Of a stretch of 64,000 nt of DNA, positions 1 to 9,574 are shown piece by piece (positions within the stretch are counted from its first letter, which is position 1; each line of letters starts with the position of its first letter). The notes under the pieces are model-generated. The model made no database searches. It worked only from the letters and a program-made list of their open reading frames with translations, and was not told the DNA's origin. Made by a program: the position numbers and the translations under genes. Origin of the DNA: Gammaproteobacteria bacterium (lineage in GTDB: Bacteria; Pseudomonadota; Gammaproteobacteria; DSM-16500); contig JARLJO010000030.1 of assembly GCA_031291175.1 (NCBI GenBank), forward strand, positions 230,648 through 294,647, written 5' to 3'.

Positions 1-3000
1 GCAACCGGTGTCAGTATGACAGCCAAATCTTTGAATAAAGTTCTGGGTGAAATTACCACTGATCAGCATTTAGTATTAAAAATAAAAGACGGTGTCTACA
101 TTCATGGTTCAGCCTATTTAGAAGGAAAAGAAAGTGTCACTTTAAATGCGAAGTCGTTATTAATCACTGATAAAGCCAAAATAAAATCGGATAAAGCAGC
201 GCAACTTCATTTAGAAGAAATAGTCATTATTGATAAACAAAGCCATTTGCAAGCAGAATCATTTCAAGTAAAAGCGAAAAACATTAAAAATTATAGCCCT
301 AATGTATCAGCCAATAAAATAGCTGTTCACTGCGAGGACACGGTTGAGAACCATCCCGCTGGCGTATTTGCTACCACAGAAAGTTTGCAGTTCATCGGTG
401 GCAGCGTTTGGAATGGCGGCAAATTAAAGTTTGGCAAAAAATTAGATGTCAAATTGAATAAAGTCTTTGTTCATGGCGTTGCCTCTCTCAAACGAGAAGA
501 CTTGATGGATGCGGTAAAGCATTCTTCAATCGAAGGTGAAGACATGCATATCATTGCAGGCGTTGTTTTTGGCGCACTGGGTAGCACGTATGTCAGAAAC
601 CAACAGATTTCCGCCATTGCAGAATTGGGCGCGGGTCTCTCAACAGCAAAATATACCCGAAGATCACGCTTAGTTTCATTAGAATGCAATATAGAACTGC
701 CCAATATACTTACCATATACAAAGATTTAAGTGAGTTTTGTGGTGCCTTTCAAAAAGGCGATTATGAAAGTGTGCTCAAATCACTTTTTTCCTTTGAAAC
801 ATTCACCAATGTCGTCACCGTCGCCAGATGGATGGTAAGAACGCTAACGCCAGGATTAGGTAAAGGAATTGATCTGATATGGAGTGTCTTAATCCTCATT
901 AGCAGTCTCCCCAATTTATTCCATCAGTGTAACGCCCTTTATCAGAAGTCAAAGCTAGGTCACAAAATTGAATATTACGAACTCTACCAACTGATTTCAG
1001 CAGCCGGTGGCATAGGCATGCAGGCGCTTAATTTAGAAGGGCAAATCGAATCTGGTATAGCGGATGGCTTCAGTATAAGTCTGTCTAATACCAATATTGC
1101 TGACAACATCCCCTCATTAAGTTTAAGTTTGGCTTCTTTGTTTATACCATCGACCACCGATGAATCGCTCCTCGGAATATCGAGTGGTGTCAGTGCCAAC
1201 GGTGCGCTCATGCGCAGGAATATTTTGTCATATCAACTATGGCATACTGAGCTTGGCATTAACATTACCCATACCTTTGAGCAATCCGTACAAAGAAATC
1301 AAGTCACACTCGCTAACAATAATTCCAACATAGGTCACGAATTATATCGAAGTGGCAGAGCAATAGTGAAAAGTGATGTGGCCAACGTGGATCGTCTAAC
1401 TGACTCCTCCAGTGTTTCAGCAGATACCATTACCTGGTTAGCCGAGGACATGAATGAAAATGCTAACCTGCGAGCTAAAAGCATCATAGCTAAAGGCTCT
1501 CGTTCTTTATTTCATCAAGGAAATTTCTCAGCCGAAGATTTCATGCAATTATCGAGTGCAAGGCTTGAGATTGCCAAACAAGCCCACTCATCAGCCAGCA
1601 ATGTTGCCTTCAATGGCGCAACGATTATCAATAGCGGTACCGCAGAAGCAAAACGTTTTATTATGACAGGTAAAGAATATGCTGAGTCGACAAATACCTC
1701 AAAGACGACTGCCGAAATAGTGTATGAATCTGCAAAAGTGGTTAAGCAAAATGGTCATATTACAGTTTCACCTTCGGATGCTGTTGATACCATAACGACA
1801 TCGCCGTCTCCAGCTGAGAGCAAATCAGATGAGCAATCTACTCCCGCACCTACACCTACACCCATGAATGCAAAAGTGATTCTTCATGGTGAAGAAAGTG
1901 CTACGGTTGGAGCCGAGGCCAAAATTAATGGAGCAACTTCTAATGTAGCGGTTATGGCAGACACTGTAACCGATGAAGGTCAAACAGAGGCAGATGGCTT
2001 ATTTTTAATTGGTACAGAAAGAGCAACTTTATCGGATTCTGCAAAATCCACTGTTCATACAATTTATGCCACCGGAAAATATGTCGAGCAAGACAGCGAA
2101 ATTGAGGTTTTAAATCATGATCCCTCAAGCTTGCCTGCTCAGCCTGTCTCTGATGCCAAAGACGATCGCCCACCCAATGTTATTTTAAAGAGCGAAAACA
2201 CGACAGCCCTTGGTACTCACAGCAATATTCACGGCAAAGAAGCCATCGTTTACGCAAAAAGCGCTCACGTGACAGATGCCGGTATAGCTGAAGTCAAGGA
2301 GGTTATTGTTGAGGCAACAGGTGCCATTGATCTTGCTGAAACCGCTCATACAAAAAGCGAAAAGTTTTTTGCGCATGCGGACACAATAAATCAGGCCAGT
2401 ACCTTAGAAATAAAAGATGTGCCACATCCCAAGAAAGAGGCAACCCCTAAAAACAATGAAGAAAAAGAAGAGGATAGTCAAAACACTCCCAACGTTGTTT
2501 TTAAAGCAAATAAGGATCTCGGTTTAAGCCGCACCAGTCATATCCAGGATGTTAATGGCACAACGTATTTAGGCGGTACCAATGTCAAAGATGATGGCAC
2601 AGCAGTGGTAGATACTTTGATTGAGCACGCTGATGATCATTTAGAAACCGGTGAATCCGCATCACATGTCGCAAGCACTCTGACAAGTTTGCAGGCAGCG
2701 ACTGCCTCACTAAATGGTACTGAAACGGCACCCCACGTTGACTATCAAGTGGGGCATGGTCTTAACATCGGTCAGTTAATAGCACAACAACAGCGTCAAC
2801 AAACGAGTGAAGGGTTATCGTTTAGTACCGAGGATAACTTCATCCTCAATGAGGACATTAATACCACCATTCCAATTGATATTACCTGTAGCAGTGTCAG
2901 TGCCAATTCGAAATCCATTCGAGATTCGAAAGATTTCAGAATAAAAACCACGCAGGGTGGTGTCTCATTTGAACATTGCAATGTGCGTTCAGATGGAACG

Positions 3001-6000
3001 TTCTCCATCAATTCAGCCAGTACGTTAGAGACCACTTACAGTAATATCTCTGCGGATATCCTGGCAGTTGAAACGCAATCCGACATACGCCAAAAAGCCA
3101 GCATGCTACACGGTGATACTTACACCCAAATTATAGATCATGGCAAACTTACCAATGCAGGTGAGCTGGTGAATGGCCCCAATGGGCTGATGTATCTCCC
3201 ATCCTATATTCAAGGGGGTTCTGGCGTTGGCTTTGATGGGGTGGGTGCTTATATTGTGGTGGGCGGCGTAGCAACCAATGTGGGATCTTATATTGAAAGT
3301 GTAGGTAACTTATTTTTTAATCCTAAAAAAGGCCTTTATAACATAGCTTATCAATACAGTTACACCCAACCCAATTCCCCACCCAAAATAACGGGTCCTC
3401 TCAATATTAAAGAAATGATGCTCTACATGGCTGCAGCCTTCTTGCAATTGCCGCCAACGACGGTGACAGTAACTGCGTCCAGTTTTATCAGATCCAGCGG
3501 TAACACAACCATTTTGCTAGATGAAGGGGATATCCGTAATACGCGAAGTGGGATAATGGGGAACGAGGTCTACTTACAAACCCCTCAAGGTAAAATAGTA
3601 AACCTCGCAGGCCTGCTTCAGGCGTATCGTTATTTAGAAATGATTACGAGCGGCAATATCGAAAATTTATGTATCGAAACCGATGTGCGCGGCAAATACA
3701 GCATGCAAAAAATCTATGAAATGGGCCGTATCCTGGGCGGAACAGGTGAAGGTCATGACGGTAATGGATTAGTGGCAATCGCACAAGGCAGGCTCACCAA
3801 CGATGCATCTGAAATCAGCAGCAGTGGCAATAATTTCTTGAGCGCAAAACAGGGTATTAGCAGCTTCGGCAGATACAACGAATATATTTCTTACTATCGA
3901 CATACCCGAACCTGGTATGGAAAAGAAAACACAACCATCGACCGTTCTTTTCAAACGCAAAATGCCATTATTTATTCATCTAACGGATCAAATAGATTAA
4001 CCAGTGAAATGGGCGGCATTGATTCTACGGCGACGGATTTTATCGCGGCAGAGGATAATCATCTTAGTGCAAAAGGCCCGATCAGGTTAATGGGTTATGT
4101 TCTCACTAACAAAGAATACAAAGACAAAAGTGCTTTATGGGGCCTGGTTGATCATCAAACTCATCAGAGCGATGAAGTGGCTGTTCCGACAGTCATTGTG
4201 AATCCCGGGAATACCGTAATCGAGTCTTTATCGGATGTAAAATTGCTAAATGCAACGGTACGCACCGCAGGTAAAGTATCGATTGCGGCGCAAAATATTC
4301 TCTTTTCCGCGCCGGTACTAAATCACACGATGATTTCACGGTCTCGCGGGTTTGGATTCAATTATCCCGCACTAAACATGACAAATTTCAGTCCTTTATA
4401 CAGTGATTATCAGGCACTAAAAGGATCTCGGTGTGGGCAAGAATGGGCAGCGAACGGTTGGAACATGGGTTTTGACAGTCTCACTTCCGCGAACAATATC
4501 ATAGCAGGAATGCGGTCAAATTCGCTCGGCCAAACCTTATTTCCTACTTCATCCCTTACCAGCGGAGATTTGACTTATACCAGAACTAAAACGACTTCAC
4601 GATCACAATCAGTGGCTTCCAATGTGGACGTAGAGTGTGGGGAACTAGAGCTAACAGCAGTCGATGTGTTGTCATTTGCCAATAGTGTTCCAATTTATGT
4701 TGCAGGCGATGCACACATACGTACTCGATTATTTGCTCAAACCGGTGCTGTGTTGAATGGATCTGTTGTCAGCGCTTCACAAGGCGTATCAGTCGGTTTG
4801 TCGTTAGGATCTGATTATAATGTGGGAGTGAATGCCAGTGGCAGTCGGTCAACATCCACTACCTACGCTAATCAAATTTTTCAAGTGGGAGGTAGCGCGA
4901 CAATTGATTGTGATCAATGGAGCATGACAAATGCTAATTTGCTAGCAGGCAGCTTGACGGATCATTCTCAAGTGGTCTCTATTGTGAGTTATGCTAATAC
5001 TTATTCCAGCCGCGCGTGGTCTGTTTCAGCGAATACAAATGGGTGTTATTCCTATCAGCAATCTAGCAATAGATCGGCAATAATAGGCATGGCCAGTGGT
5101 ATCACCACAACCGCAGGCGCAGATATCACGGCAGATAAAATGTATTTGCAAGGCGGAAAGATCAGTTCAGGCGGTGCTAGTCACATCCAGATAAGAGAAA
5201 TTGAATCTGAATCAGTGGCTCAATATAGCGAAGGTCATACCTATGGCTCATGCGGCAATGTTCGTGATCTTATGCCTTCACCCTTAAGATCATTATGGCA
5301 GCCGGGTATTTCCAGTGTATCGACAACCTTAGGTAGACAAAACTATCAGGCAAACCAACAGGCAACCATTTTTATACCTAATAGTGATGGACTGCAAATC
5401 ACAACCTTGATGGGTCAGCTGAATACAGCGACTGCAGATGGTTTGATAATTGATCGTGATGTGCATTATAATACGGCGGTTAAAATTCCTGTTGCAACGG
5501 CGCGAGGATTGCAGCAGATGCGAGATAATTTTGCTTGGGCTGAAGATAAGTTAATACCACACAATTTTAGCCAAAGTACGCAAATAACTTCACCAGTTGC
5601 AAGATCTAATTTACCAATAGATATTGATTCGAATGCTGACGTCAAGCAATCTAGATTAAAGCGTTGGCAAAATAAAGATATAGATGGATTGGCAGGCGAA
5701 GAGAGTGCATCTAAGTGGTCTAAATTAGTATTTAATGATTTGCCTCCACTGGTTGATTCAGAAGATAATAGTCAGCATGCAAATAATCTTTCCGGCAGAT
5801 CTGATTTGCCAGCAACTGCTGAAATACTAGAAAATCTACCAGGTGAACCTGAGGAATTTGATTTTATATCGGGTGCAAGTCCGGTAGAGAAAGCATTAAT
5901 ATATAGTGCAATAGCTGCAAGTACGGTCGTGGATGGGCTTGCAATTGTAGATGTTGCTGCTGGTATTTATCGTTATGGAAGAGCTGGTCTCACGTTATGG

Positions 6001-6444
6001 CGTACTGCTGCAGAAATTGCGCCAGAGTCAAATCGGTTTTTTATCAATTCTTCAGATAAGCTACTAGAGCGAAATAATAATATTAACTTATTGCGGTTGC
6101 AACGTGAGCTAACTCTTGAGCAGGCAAGTTCAATATTTACAGAGGATGGTATGTTGATGCCAGAGGTTATTGAGGGATCAAGGATTGTTATTCCAGGTAA
6201 TGAATTACGTAACTCTCAACTAATTGATGCTTTAACTAGTAGAGGCGGTTCTCTTAGTGATTGGGGTAAATATGCTACAAAACCTCTCTCAAGTCCTTCG
6301 GGTAATTTTGAGATACATTTTTATCAAAATTCTTTAACTGGTGACGTGTATTACGGAAAAGATTACAAGGCTATATTTGAACATCAAGGAACCTGGAACG
6401 CTGAACCAAAACCCAAATTTCACAATAGACAATTTAGTAGATAA
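1..6444 (+). CDS. Filamentous-haemagglutinin-like giant adhesin/polymorphic toxin (5' end outside window)
   Basis: The frame is open from base 1, and the first ATG (base 16) is only an internal Met, so the true N-terminus (secretion signal and TPS domain) should lie upstream. About 2,147 residues are visible. The first ~900 resemble repeated beta-helix adhesin sequence: ~95-residue units around residues 610-900, separated by Pro/Glu/Lys-rich linkers. Residues ~950-1800 are Ser/Thr/Asn/Gly-rich haemagglutinin-like repeats. From ~1850 the DNA becomes AT-richer and the protein changes character: a hydrophobic Ala-rich stretch (~1935-1970), then a compact C-terminal domain (last ~90 residues) with the motif LSDWGKYATK..SSPSG and a DYKAIF strand. 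This layout fits a contact-dependent or otherwise secreted toxin with an exchangeable tip. The toxic activity is not recognised. A small gene 15 bp downstream fits the immunity partner. No TpsB transporter is visible. Confidence 0.8.
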   Translation, partial: ATGVSMTAKSLNKVLGEITTDQHLVLKIKDGVYIHGSAYLEGKESVTLNAKSLLITDKAKIKSDKAAQLHLEEIVIIDKQSHLQAESFQVKAKNIKNYSPNVSANKIAVHCEDTVENHPAGVFATTESLQFIGGSVWNGGKLKFGKKLDVKLNKVFVHGVASLKREDLMDAVKHSSIEGEDMHIIAGVVFGALGSTYVRNQQISAIAELGAGLSTAKYTRRSRLVSLECNIELPNILTIYKDLSEFCGAFQKGDYESVLKSLFSFETFTNVVTVARWMVRTLTPGLGKGIDLIWSVLILISSLPNLFHQCNALYQKSKLGHKIEYYELYQLISAAGGIGMQALNLEGQIESGIADGFSISLSNTNIADNIPSLSLSLASLFIPSTTDESLLGISSGVSANGALMRRNILSYQLWHTELGINITHTFEQSVQRNQVTLANNNSNIGHELYRSGRAIVKSDVANVDRLTDSSSVSADTITWLAEDMNENANLRAKSIIAKGSRSLFHQGNFSAEDFMQLSSARLEIAKQAHSSASNVAFNGATIINSGTAEAKRFIMTGKEYAESTNTSKTTAEIVYESAKVVKQNGHITVSPSDAVDTITTSPSPAESKSDEQSTPAPTPTPMNAKVILHGEESATVGAEAKINGATSNVAVMADTVTDEGQTEADGLFLIGTERATLSDSAKSTVHTIYATGKYVEQDSEIEVLNHDPSSLPAQPVSDAKDDRPPNVILKSENTTALGTHSNIHGKEAIVYAKSAHVTDAGIAEVKEVIVEATGAIDLAETAHTKSEKFFAHADTINQASTLEIKDVPHPKKEATPKNNEEKEEDSQNTPNVVFKANKDLGLSRTSHIQDVNGTTYLGGTNVKDDGTAVVDTLIEHADDHLETGESASHVASTLTSLQAATASLNGTETAPHVDYQVGHGLNIGQLIAQQQRQQTSEGLSFSTEDNFILNEDINTTIPIDITCSSVSANSKSIRDSKDFRIKTTQGGVSFEHCNVRSDGTFSINSASTLETTYSNISADILAVETQSDIRQKASMLHGDTYTQIIDHGKLTNAGELVNGPNGLMYLPSYIQGGSGVGFDGVGAYIVVGGVATNVGSYIESVGNLFFNPKKGLYNIAYQYSYTQPNSPPKITGPLNIKEMMLYMAAAFLQLPPTTVTVTASSFIRSSGNTTILLDEGDIRNTRSGIMGNEVYLQTPQGKIVNLAGLLQAYRYLEMITSGNIENLCIETDVRGKYSMQKIYEMGRILGGTGEGHDGNGLVAIAQGRLTNDASEISSSGNNFLSAKQGISSFGRYNEYISYYRHTRTWYGKENTTIDRSFQTQNAIIYSSNGSNRLTSEMGGIDSTATDFIAAEDNHLSAKGPIRLMGYVLTNKEYKDKSALWGLVDHQTHQSDEVAVPTVIVNPGNTVIESLSDVKLLNATVRTAGKVSIAAQNILFSAPVLNHTMISRSRGFGFNYPALNMTNFSPLYSDYQALKGSRCGQEWAANGWNMGFDSLTSANNIIAGMRSNSLGQTLFPTSSLTSGDLTYTRTKTTSRSQSVASNVDVECGELELTAVDVLSFANSVPIYVAGDAHIRTRLFAQTGAVLNGSVVSASQGVSVGLSLGSDYNVGVNASGSRSTSTTYANQIFQVGGSATIDCDQWSMTNANLLAGSLTDHSQVVSIVSYANTYSSRAWSVSANTNGCYSYQQSSNRSAIIGMASGITTTAGADITADKMYLQGGKISSGGASHIQIREIESESVAQYSEGHTYGSCGNVRDLMPSPLRSLWQPGISSVSTTLGRQNYQANQQATIFIPNSDGLQITTLMGQLNTATADGLIIDRDVHYNTAVKIPVATARGLQQMRDNFAWAEDKLIPHNFSQSTQITSPVARSNLPIDIDSNADVKQSRLKRWQNKDIDGLAGEESASKWSKLVFNDLPPLVDSEDNSQHANNLSGRSDLPATAEILENLPGEPEEFDFISGASPVEKALIYSAIAASTVVDGLAIVDVAAGIYRYGRAGLTLWRTAAEIAPESNRFFINSSDKLLERNNNINLLRLQRELTLEQASSIFTEDGMLMPEVIEGSRIVIPGNELRNSQLIDALTSRGGSLSDWGKYATKPLSSPSGNFEIHFYQNSLTGDVYYGKDYKAIFEHQGTWNAEPKPKFHNRQFSR

Positions 6445-6459
6445 TTTAGGAAAAAAAAC

Positions 6460-6843
6460 ATGAAAGTTAAATGTATCAATATTTATAATGAGAATACTAA
6501 ACAATTTGAACAATCGAGCTACTGGCTTACTATTGGGAAAGAGTATGTTGTTTTAGAGATGAAAATTTATCCGGGAAAAAATATTTTATACCGATTAATC
6601 GGGGATAATATAAATAAATCTCCGGGGATGTATAATGCAGCTCAATTTGAGGTTGCTTCTGAAAAAATTTCTTCCAGATGGAAAATAAGCCAACTAAAAA
6701 GTGGTTCATTAAGTTTAAGTCCAGAATCATGGCAACGAATAGGTTTCTGGGAAGAGTGTTATGATTTAGATCCACAAGCATTGGAAGTTTATAAGTGCGA
6801 GGCTCAAATAATTCTAGAGGAAGAAAATTCGTTCAACAATTAA
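6460..6843 (+). CDS. Putative immunity protein for the adjacent toxin tip
   Basis: This is a 127-residue soluble acidic protein with no signal peptide or membrane segment. It starts 15 bp after the stop of the giant adhesin/toxin. The leader between them is AT-rich and has a weak AGGAAAAA ribosome site. The sequence begins MKVKCINIYN and contains W-L-T-I-G-K-E-Y and Y-R-L-I-G-D-N stretches, then a Ser-Pro-x-x-W segment and GFWEEC. That pattern is familiar from small proteins encoded just after polymorphic toxins, but I cannot name the family. Role (inference): it binds and neutralises the C-terminal toxin domain in the producing cell or its siblings. Position, size and AT-rich composition matching the toxin tip support this. 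The alternative is an unrelated small cytosolic protein. Confidence 0.7.
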   Translation: MKVKCINIYNENTKQFEQSSYWLTIGKEYVVLEMKIYPGKNILYRLIGDNINKSPGMYNAAQFEVASEKISSRWKISQLKSGSLSLSPESWQRIGFWEECYDLDPQALEVYKCEAQIILEEENSFNN

Positions 6844-7227
6844 ATTTTTTGAAAAATAATCTAGAATTTGGAGCCAAGAGACTTGAAGATTTCAATCTGC
6901 AGATGCTAATTTTTCGTTTACTTTCAGCTTAGATAAACATCTTCAGATTTTTGTTCCACTTTGTTTGCTATGTTTTTTTGGCTAGCGTTCTAATATTATG
7001 TATGTTTGATAGCTACTGCTCACCGCCTACGTCCCGCGGCTTGTCCGCGGGATCCAGTATTGCAGGTTAGGTCGGTGCAATTTTTTTTGAAGTCCAACAC
7101 TTTATTAAAATATTGGGTTTAGCAAAAAGCATTCAGCCCAACATCTGTGAGTAGAGTGTATGCAAGACAAACAATAGATAGCGTTTTAATTATGATCCGA
7201 CGCTTATGGCAAATCCAGGAGTAATAT
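6844..7227. other. Intergenic, 384 bp, with one REP-like palindrome
   Basis: No convincing gene. AT-rich sequence surrounds the palindrome at 7026-7057. A stretch near 7105-7145 (TTGGGTTTAGCAAAAAGC...CCCAACAT) resembles short repeat debris also seen near 20370. Confidence 0.5.
7026..7057 (+). repeat. REP-like palindrome, copy 1
   Basis: The sequence CCTACGTCCCGCGGCTTGTC continues into CGCGGGATCCAG. The inner CCCGCGG/CCGCGGG arms form a strong GC-rich hairpin in AT-rich surroundings. Other copies are at 7726-7757, 16170-16200 and, inverted, 16259-16286. Confidence 0.85.
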
Positions 7228-7509
7228 ATGCAATCGCTAATCTCAGCGATACAATCTCTTCCATACTTGAGATTTTTCAATCTACTAGCTCTATTAGCTT
7301 TTTTTTATCACGCAGTAATAAATCCATTTATATTTCATTTTTGGATAGTGCCAAAGATTCAAAAACGATACAAAGAAAAAATAATATTCGATACATCAAT
7401 TTATTCTAGAAGAATACGATTTAAATTTTGGTTCAAGCCACCGGTTGAGGTGAGCGCCTACATCTGTAGTCGATATTTCAAGCTTAAAAATTATATGATT
7501 AGAGAATAG
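7228..7509 (+). CDS. Small hypothetical membrane protein
   Basis: This 93-residue ORF has a good ribosome site (AGGAG, 7 nt before the ATG). Residues ~10-40 are strongly hydrophobic and aromatic (a Leu/Phe-rich stretch, then NPFIFHFWIV), suggesting one membrane segment or a hairpin. The C-terminal half is basic and aromatic. It sits alone between two REP-like palindromes in AT-rich DNA. No family is recognised and there is no operon partner. It could be a real orphan gene, a remnant of a longer gene, or chance; an overlapping ORF in another frame (7206-7409) has no comparable ribosome site. Confidence 0.4.
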   Translation: MQSLISAIQSLPYLRFFNLLALLAFFYHAVINPFIFHFWIVPKIQKRYKEKIIFDTSIYSRRIRFKFWFKPPVEVSAYICSRYFKLKNYMIRE

Positions 7510-7876
7510 TTCGCACTTAAGAAAATTAACTATGACATTAATACAGCAACAAAGACGGAGATCTGGCTTAGTTTATTCAACATTTTTTGTGTGTCATATT
7601 TTTTTGCGGAAGGTCTAATAACATTGGTATTTCATAGCTTCAGTACCGGATCTGTCGCCAATTAACCTAGCACTCATGCTCATTGTTCACGTTCACTACT
7701 CACACCCAGCGCCAATCACCCACCACCTACGTCCCGCGGCTCGTCCGCGGGATCCAGCTCAACCCAACATCAATGAGTGAAATTTTTTGAAAAAAATCAT
7801 TCAAAGATTCTTTTTCAGTTTAACTTATGTAATATTAATAAATTAAAATAACTATGATGACCAAATTGGAATAATT
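7510..7876. other. Intergenic, 367 bp, with one REP-like palindrome
   Basis: No gene seen. It contains the palindrome at 7726-7757, and AT-rich DNA directly before the amine oxidase probably carries that gene's promoter. No clear -35/-10 pair could be assigned. Confidence 0.5.
7726..7757 (+). repeat. REP-like palindrome, copy 2
   Basis: Near-identical to copy 1 (one T-to-C change in the loop, GGCTCGTCC) and in the same orientation. Both copies are followed within ~100 bp by CCCAACATC..TGAGT-like sequence, so the repeat unit may be longer than the hairpin. Confidence 0.85.
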
Positions 7877-9157
7877 ATGAAAGTCAGCAGAAAAAAAGTC
7901 TTTATCATCGGCGCCGGTATTTCAGGCTTAGCCGCATGCGATCACTTAATCCAGCATGGATTTGACGCACGCATTCTCGAAGCAAGAGACCGCTCTGGCG
8001 GGCGCATTTCTACTGATAATAGTTTAGGACTGCCTGTCAGTCGAGGCGCTGCCTGGGTCCACGGCGCAGATGGAAATCCGATAACCCAATTAGCTGAAAG
8101 CGCTAAAGTCAAACTAGTAGAGAGTGATTTTAGCCGAGTCAATCGATTTGACCGACATGGAAATCTCATTTCCCAAAAAGACTGGGAGCAATTCGAAAAA
8201 AGATTCGCTGATCTATTAGAGCAAGCAAAACAGTACGCCATTCACAACAATAACGATGTTTCACTATCCTCCGCTTTTTCAAAATTTATCAAAGCCGATC
8301 AATTATCCACACTAGAACAAGATATGCTTCACTCAAAAATCAGTTTTTTTGAAAATTATATGGGAGCAAGTTATGAGAAACTGTCCGCTCGGCATTGGGA
8401 TCAGGAAGAAACATGGCCCGGCAATAACTGTTTCTTAGCTGCAAGCTACGGACCTATTATTGATAATTTAGCGAAAAAATGCCCCATACAATTAAATTGC
8501 CGAGTACGCCAAGTTAATGCTCGGTCAAATGACATTGAAATCATAACTGACAATGAAGTTTTTTATGCAGATGCAGTGATTGTGACGGTGCCACTGGGAG
8601 TACTCAAAAAACAAGATATTCTATTCAACCCACCATTGCCACCAAGAAAACAACAAGCAATTGAAAATTTGGGAATGGGTTTATTAAATGTTATTGGCAT
8701 TAAATTTTCTACCGTATTTTGGCCTGCTGACCAATGCGCTATGTTTTTTTCACAGCCTGATTCATTATCTATTAACGCCTTCATTAATTTATTTTACTTT
8801 ATACAGCAGCCCATTTTGCTTGGTTATTATGGAGGAGAAACAGGTAGCCAACTGGAACAATTAACGGATAACGAATTAATTGAAAGAACGATGTCCTATT
8901 TTAGAAAATTTTTTGGTATGGATATACCAGAGCCAGAATCTTTCTTTAATACGCGTTGGGGGCAAGACCCTTTTAGTTATGGTTCGTATTCTTATTTAGC
9001 GGTTGGTTCTAGTGGAGAGGATTACGAAGCATTAGCTGCCCCGTGCGATGGCCGTTTATTTTTTGCAGGAGAGGCTACCTCTTCAAGCTATCTCGCGACT
9101 ACACATGGCGCGTATTTATCTGGGATTCGTGAAGCAAATAGAATAATTAATTTATAG
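7877..9157 (+). CDS. Flavin-containing amine oxidase (MAO/polyamine oxidase family)
   Basis: The product is 426 residues, the usual length for bacterial flavin amine oxidases. The N-terminus carries the FAD-binding Rossmann motif (IGAGISGL, residues 11-18) followed by the E-A-R-D-R-x-G-G-R signature at ~39-47 that contacts the flavin. The R-G-A-A-W-V-H-G segment (~56-63) and the C-terminal LFFAGEATSS...THGAYLSG segment (~395-416) are typical of the family. Expected chemistry: oxidative deamination of an amine or polyamine with FAD, giving aldehyde and H2O2. The substrate cannot be told from sequence. It is cytosolic (no signal peptide) and appears monocistronic. The start ATG follows AATTGGAATAATT, a weak ribosome site, but it sits at the expected distance before the Rossmann fold. 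Confidence 0.9.
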   Translation: MKVSRKKVFIIGAGISGLAACDHLIQHGFDARILEARDRSGGRISTDNSLGLPVSRGAAWVHGADGNPITQLAESAKVKLVESDFSRVNRFDRHGNLISQKDWEQFEKRFADLLEQAKQYAIHNNNDVSLSSAFSKFIKADQLSTLEQDMLHSKISFFENYMGASYEKLSARHWDQEETWPGNNCFLAASYGPIIDNLAKKCPIQLNCRVRQVNARSNDIEIITDNEVFYADAVIVTVPLGVLKKQDILFNPPLPPRKQQAIENLGMGLLNVIGIKFSTVFWPADQCAMFFSQPDSLSINAFINLFYFIQQPILLGYYGGETGSQLEQLTDNELIERTMSYFRKFFGMDIPEPESFFNTRWGQDPFSYGSYSYLAVGSSGEDYEALAAPCDGRLFFAGEATSSSYLATTHGAYLSGIREANRIINL

Positions 9158-9574
9158 GTATTCATCAGTTAGTTTCTCTGTTCATTTGATTTTTTTATTC
9201 GTAAGTTATCAATTTCAAAGCACAATGCATTTCGCTGAAGCAGCAAGCGAAAAATAGATATTTCTTTTCAATATTTGTCTGGTGAATCGCTTATGTTCAA
9301 GTTAAAAATTCGATGCAATTCACCGATACAATAAGAATAAAGACAGTTAAAACTCACTTCTCTTACCATTTATTTATCCAAATTAATCAGTACCAAACGC
9401 CTAAATTCCACACAAAACGTGTCAAAAATTGACATATTTGCACAAATAGATTACAATGCCTCTCACTGCAGCATAGCCTCAGTCATAGAAATACCCGCTG
9501 AAATTCAATATCACATTGTACTTTCAAATTTGTCGTCATGACGATCACGAAAATTTATAGAAGAGTGTAGATAC
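9158..9574. other. Intergenic, 417 bp, promoter region of the L,D-transpeptidase gene
   Basis: No gene seen. The right part carries a strong sigma70-type promoter (9429-9457), leaving a ~110-nt leader before the next gene. Confidence 0.6.
9429..9457 (+). promoter_or_regulatory. Sigma70-type promoter for the L,D-transpeptidase-like gene
   Basis: A perfect -35 TTGACA (9429-9434), a 17-bp spacer and -10 TACAAT (9452-9457). Expected start of transcription is near 9464, which gives an unusually long leader of about 110 nt. Confidence 0.7.

Noticed and set aside
7206-7409. Alternative small ORF overlapping 7228-7509
   Set aside because: No ribosome site comparable to the AGGAG before 7228 and no recognisable protein features.
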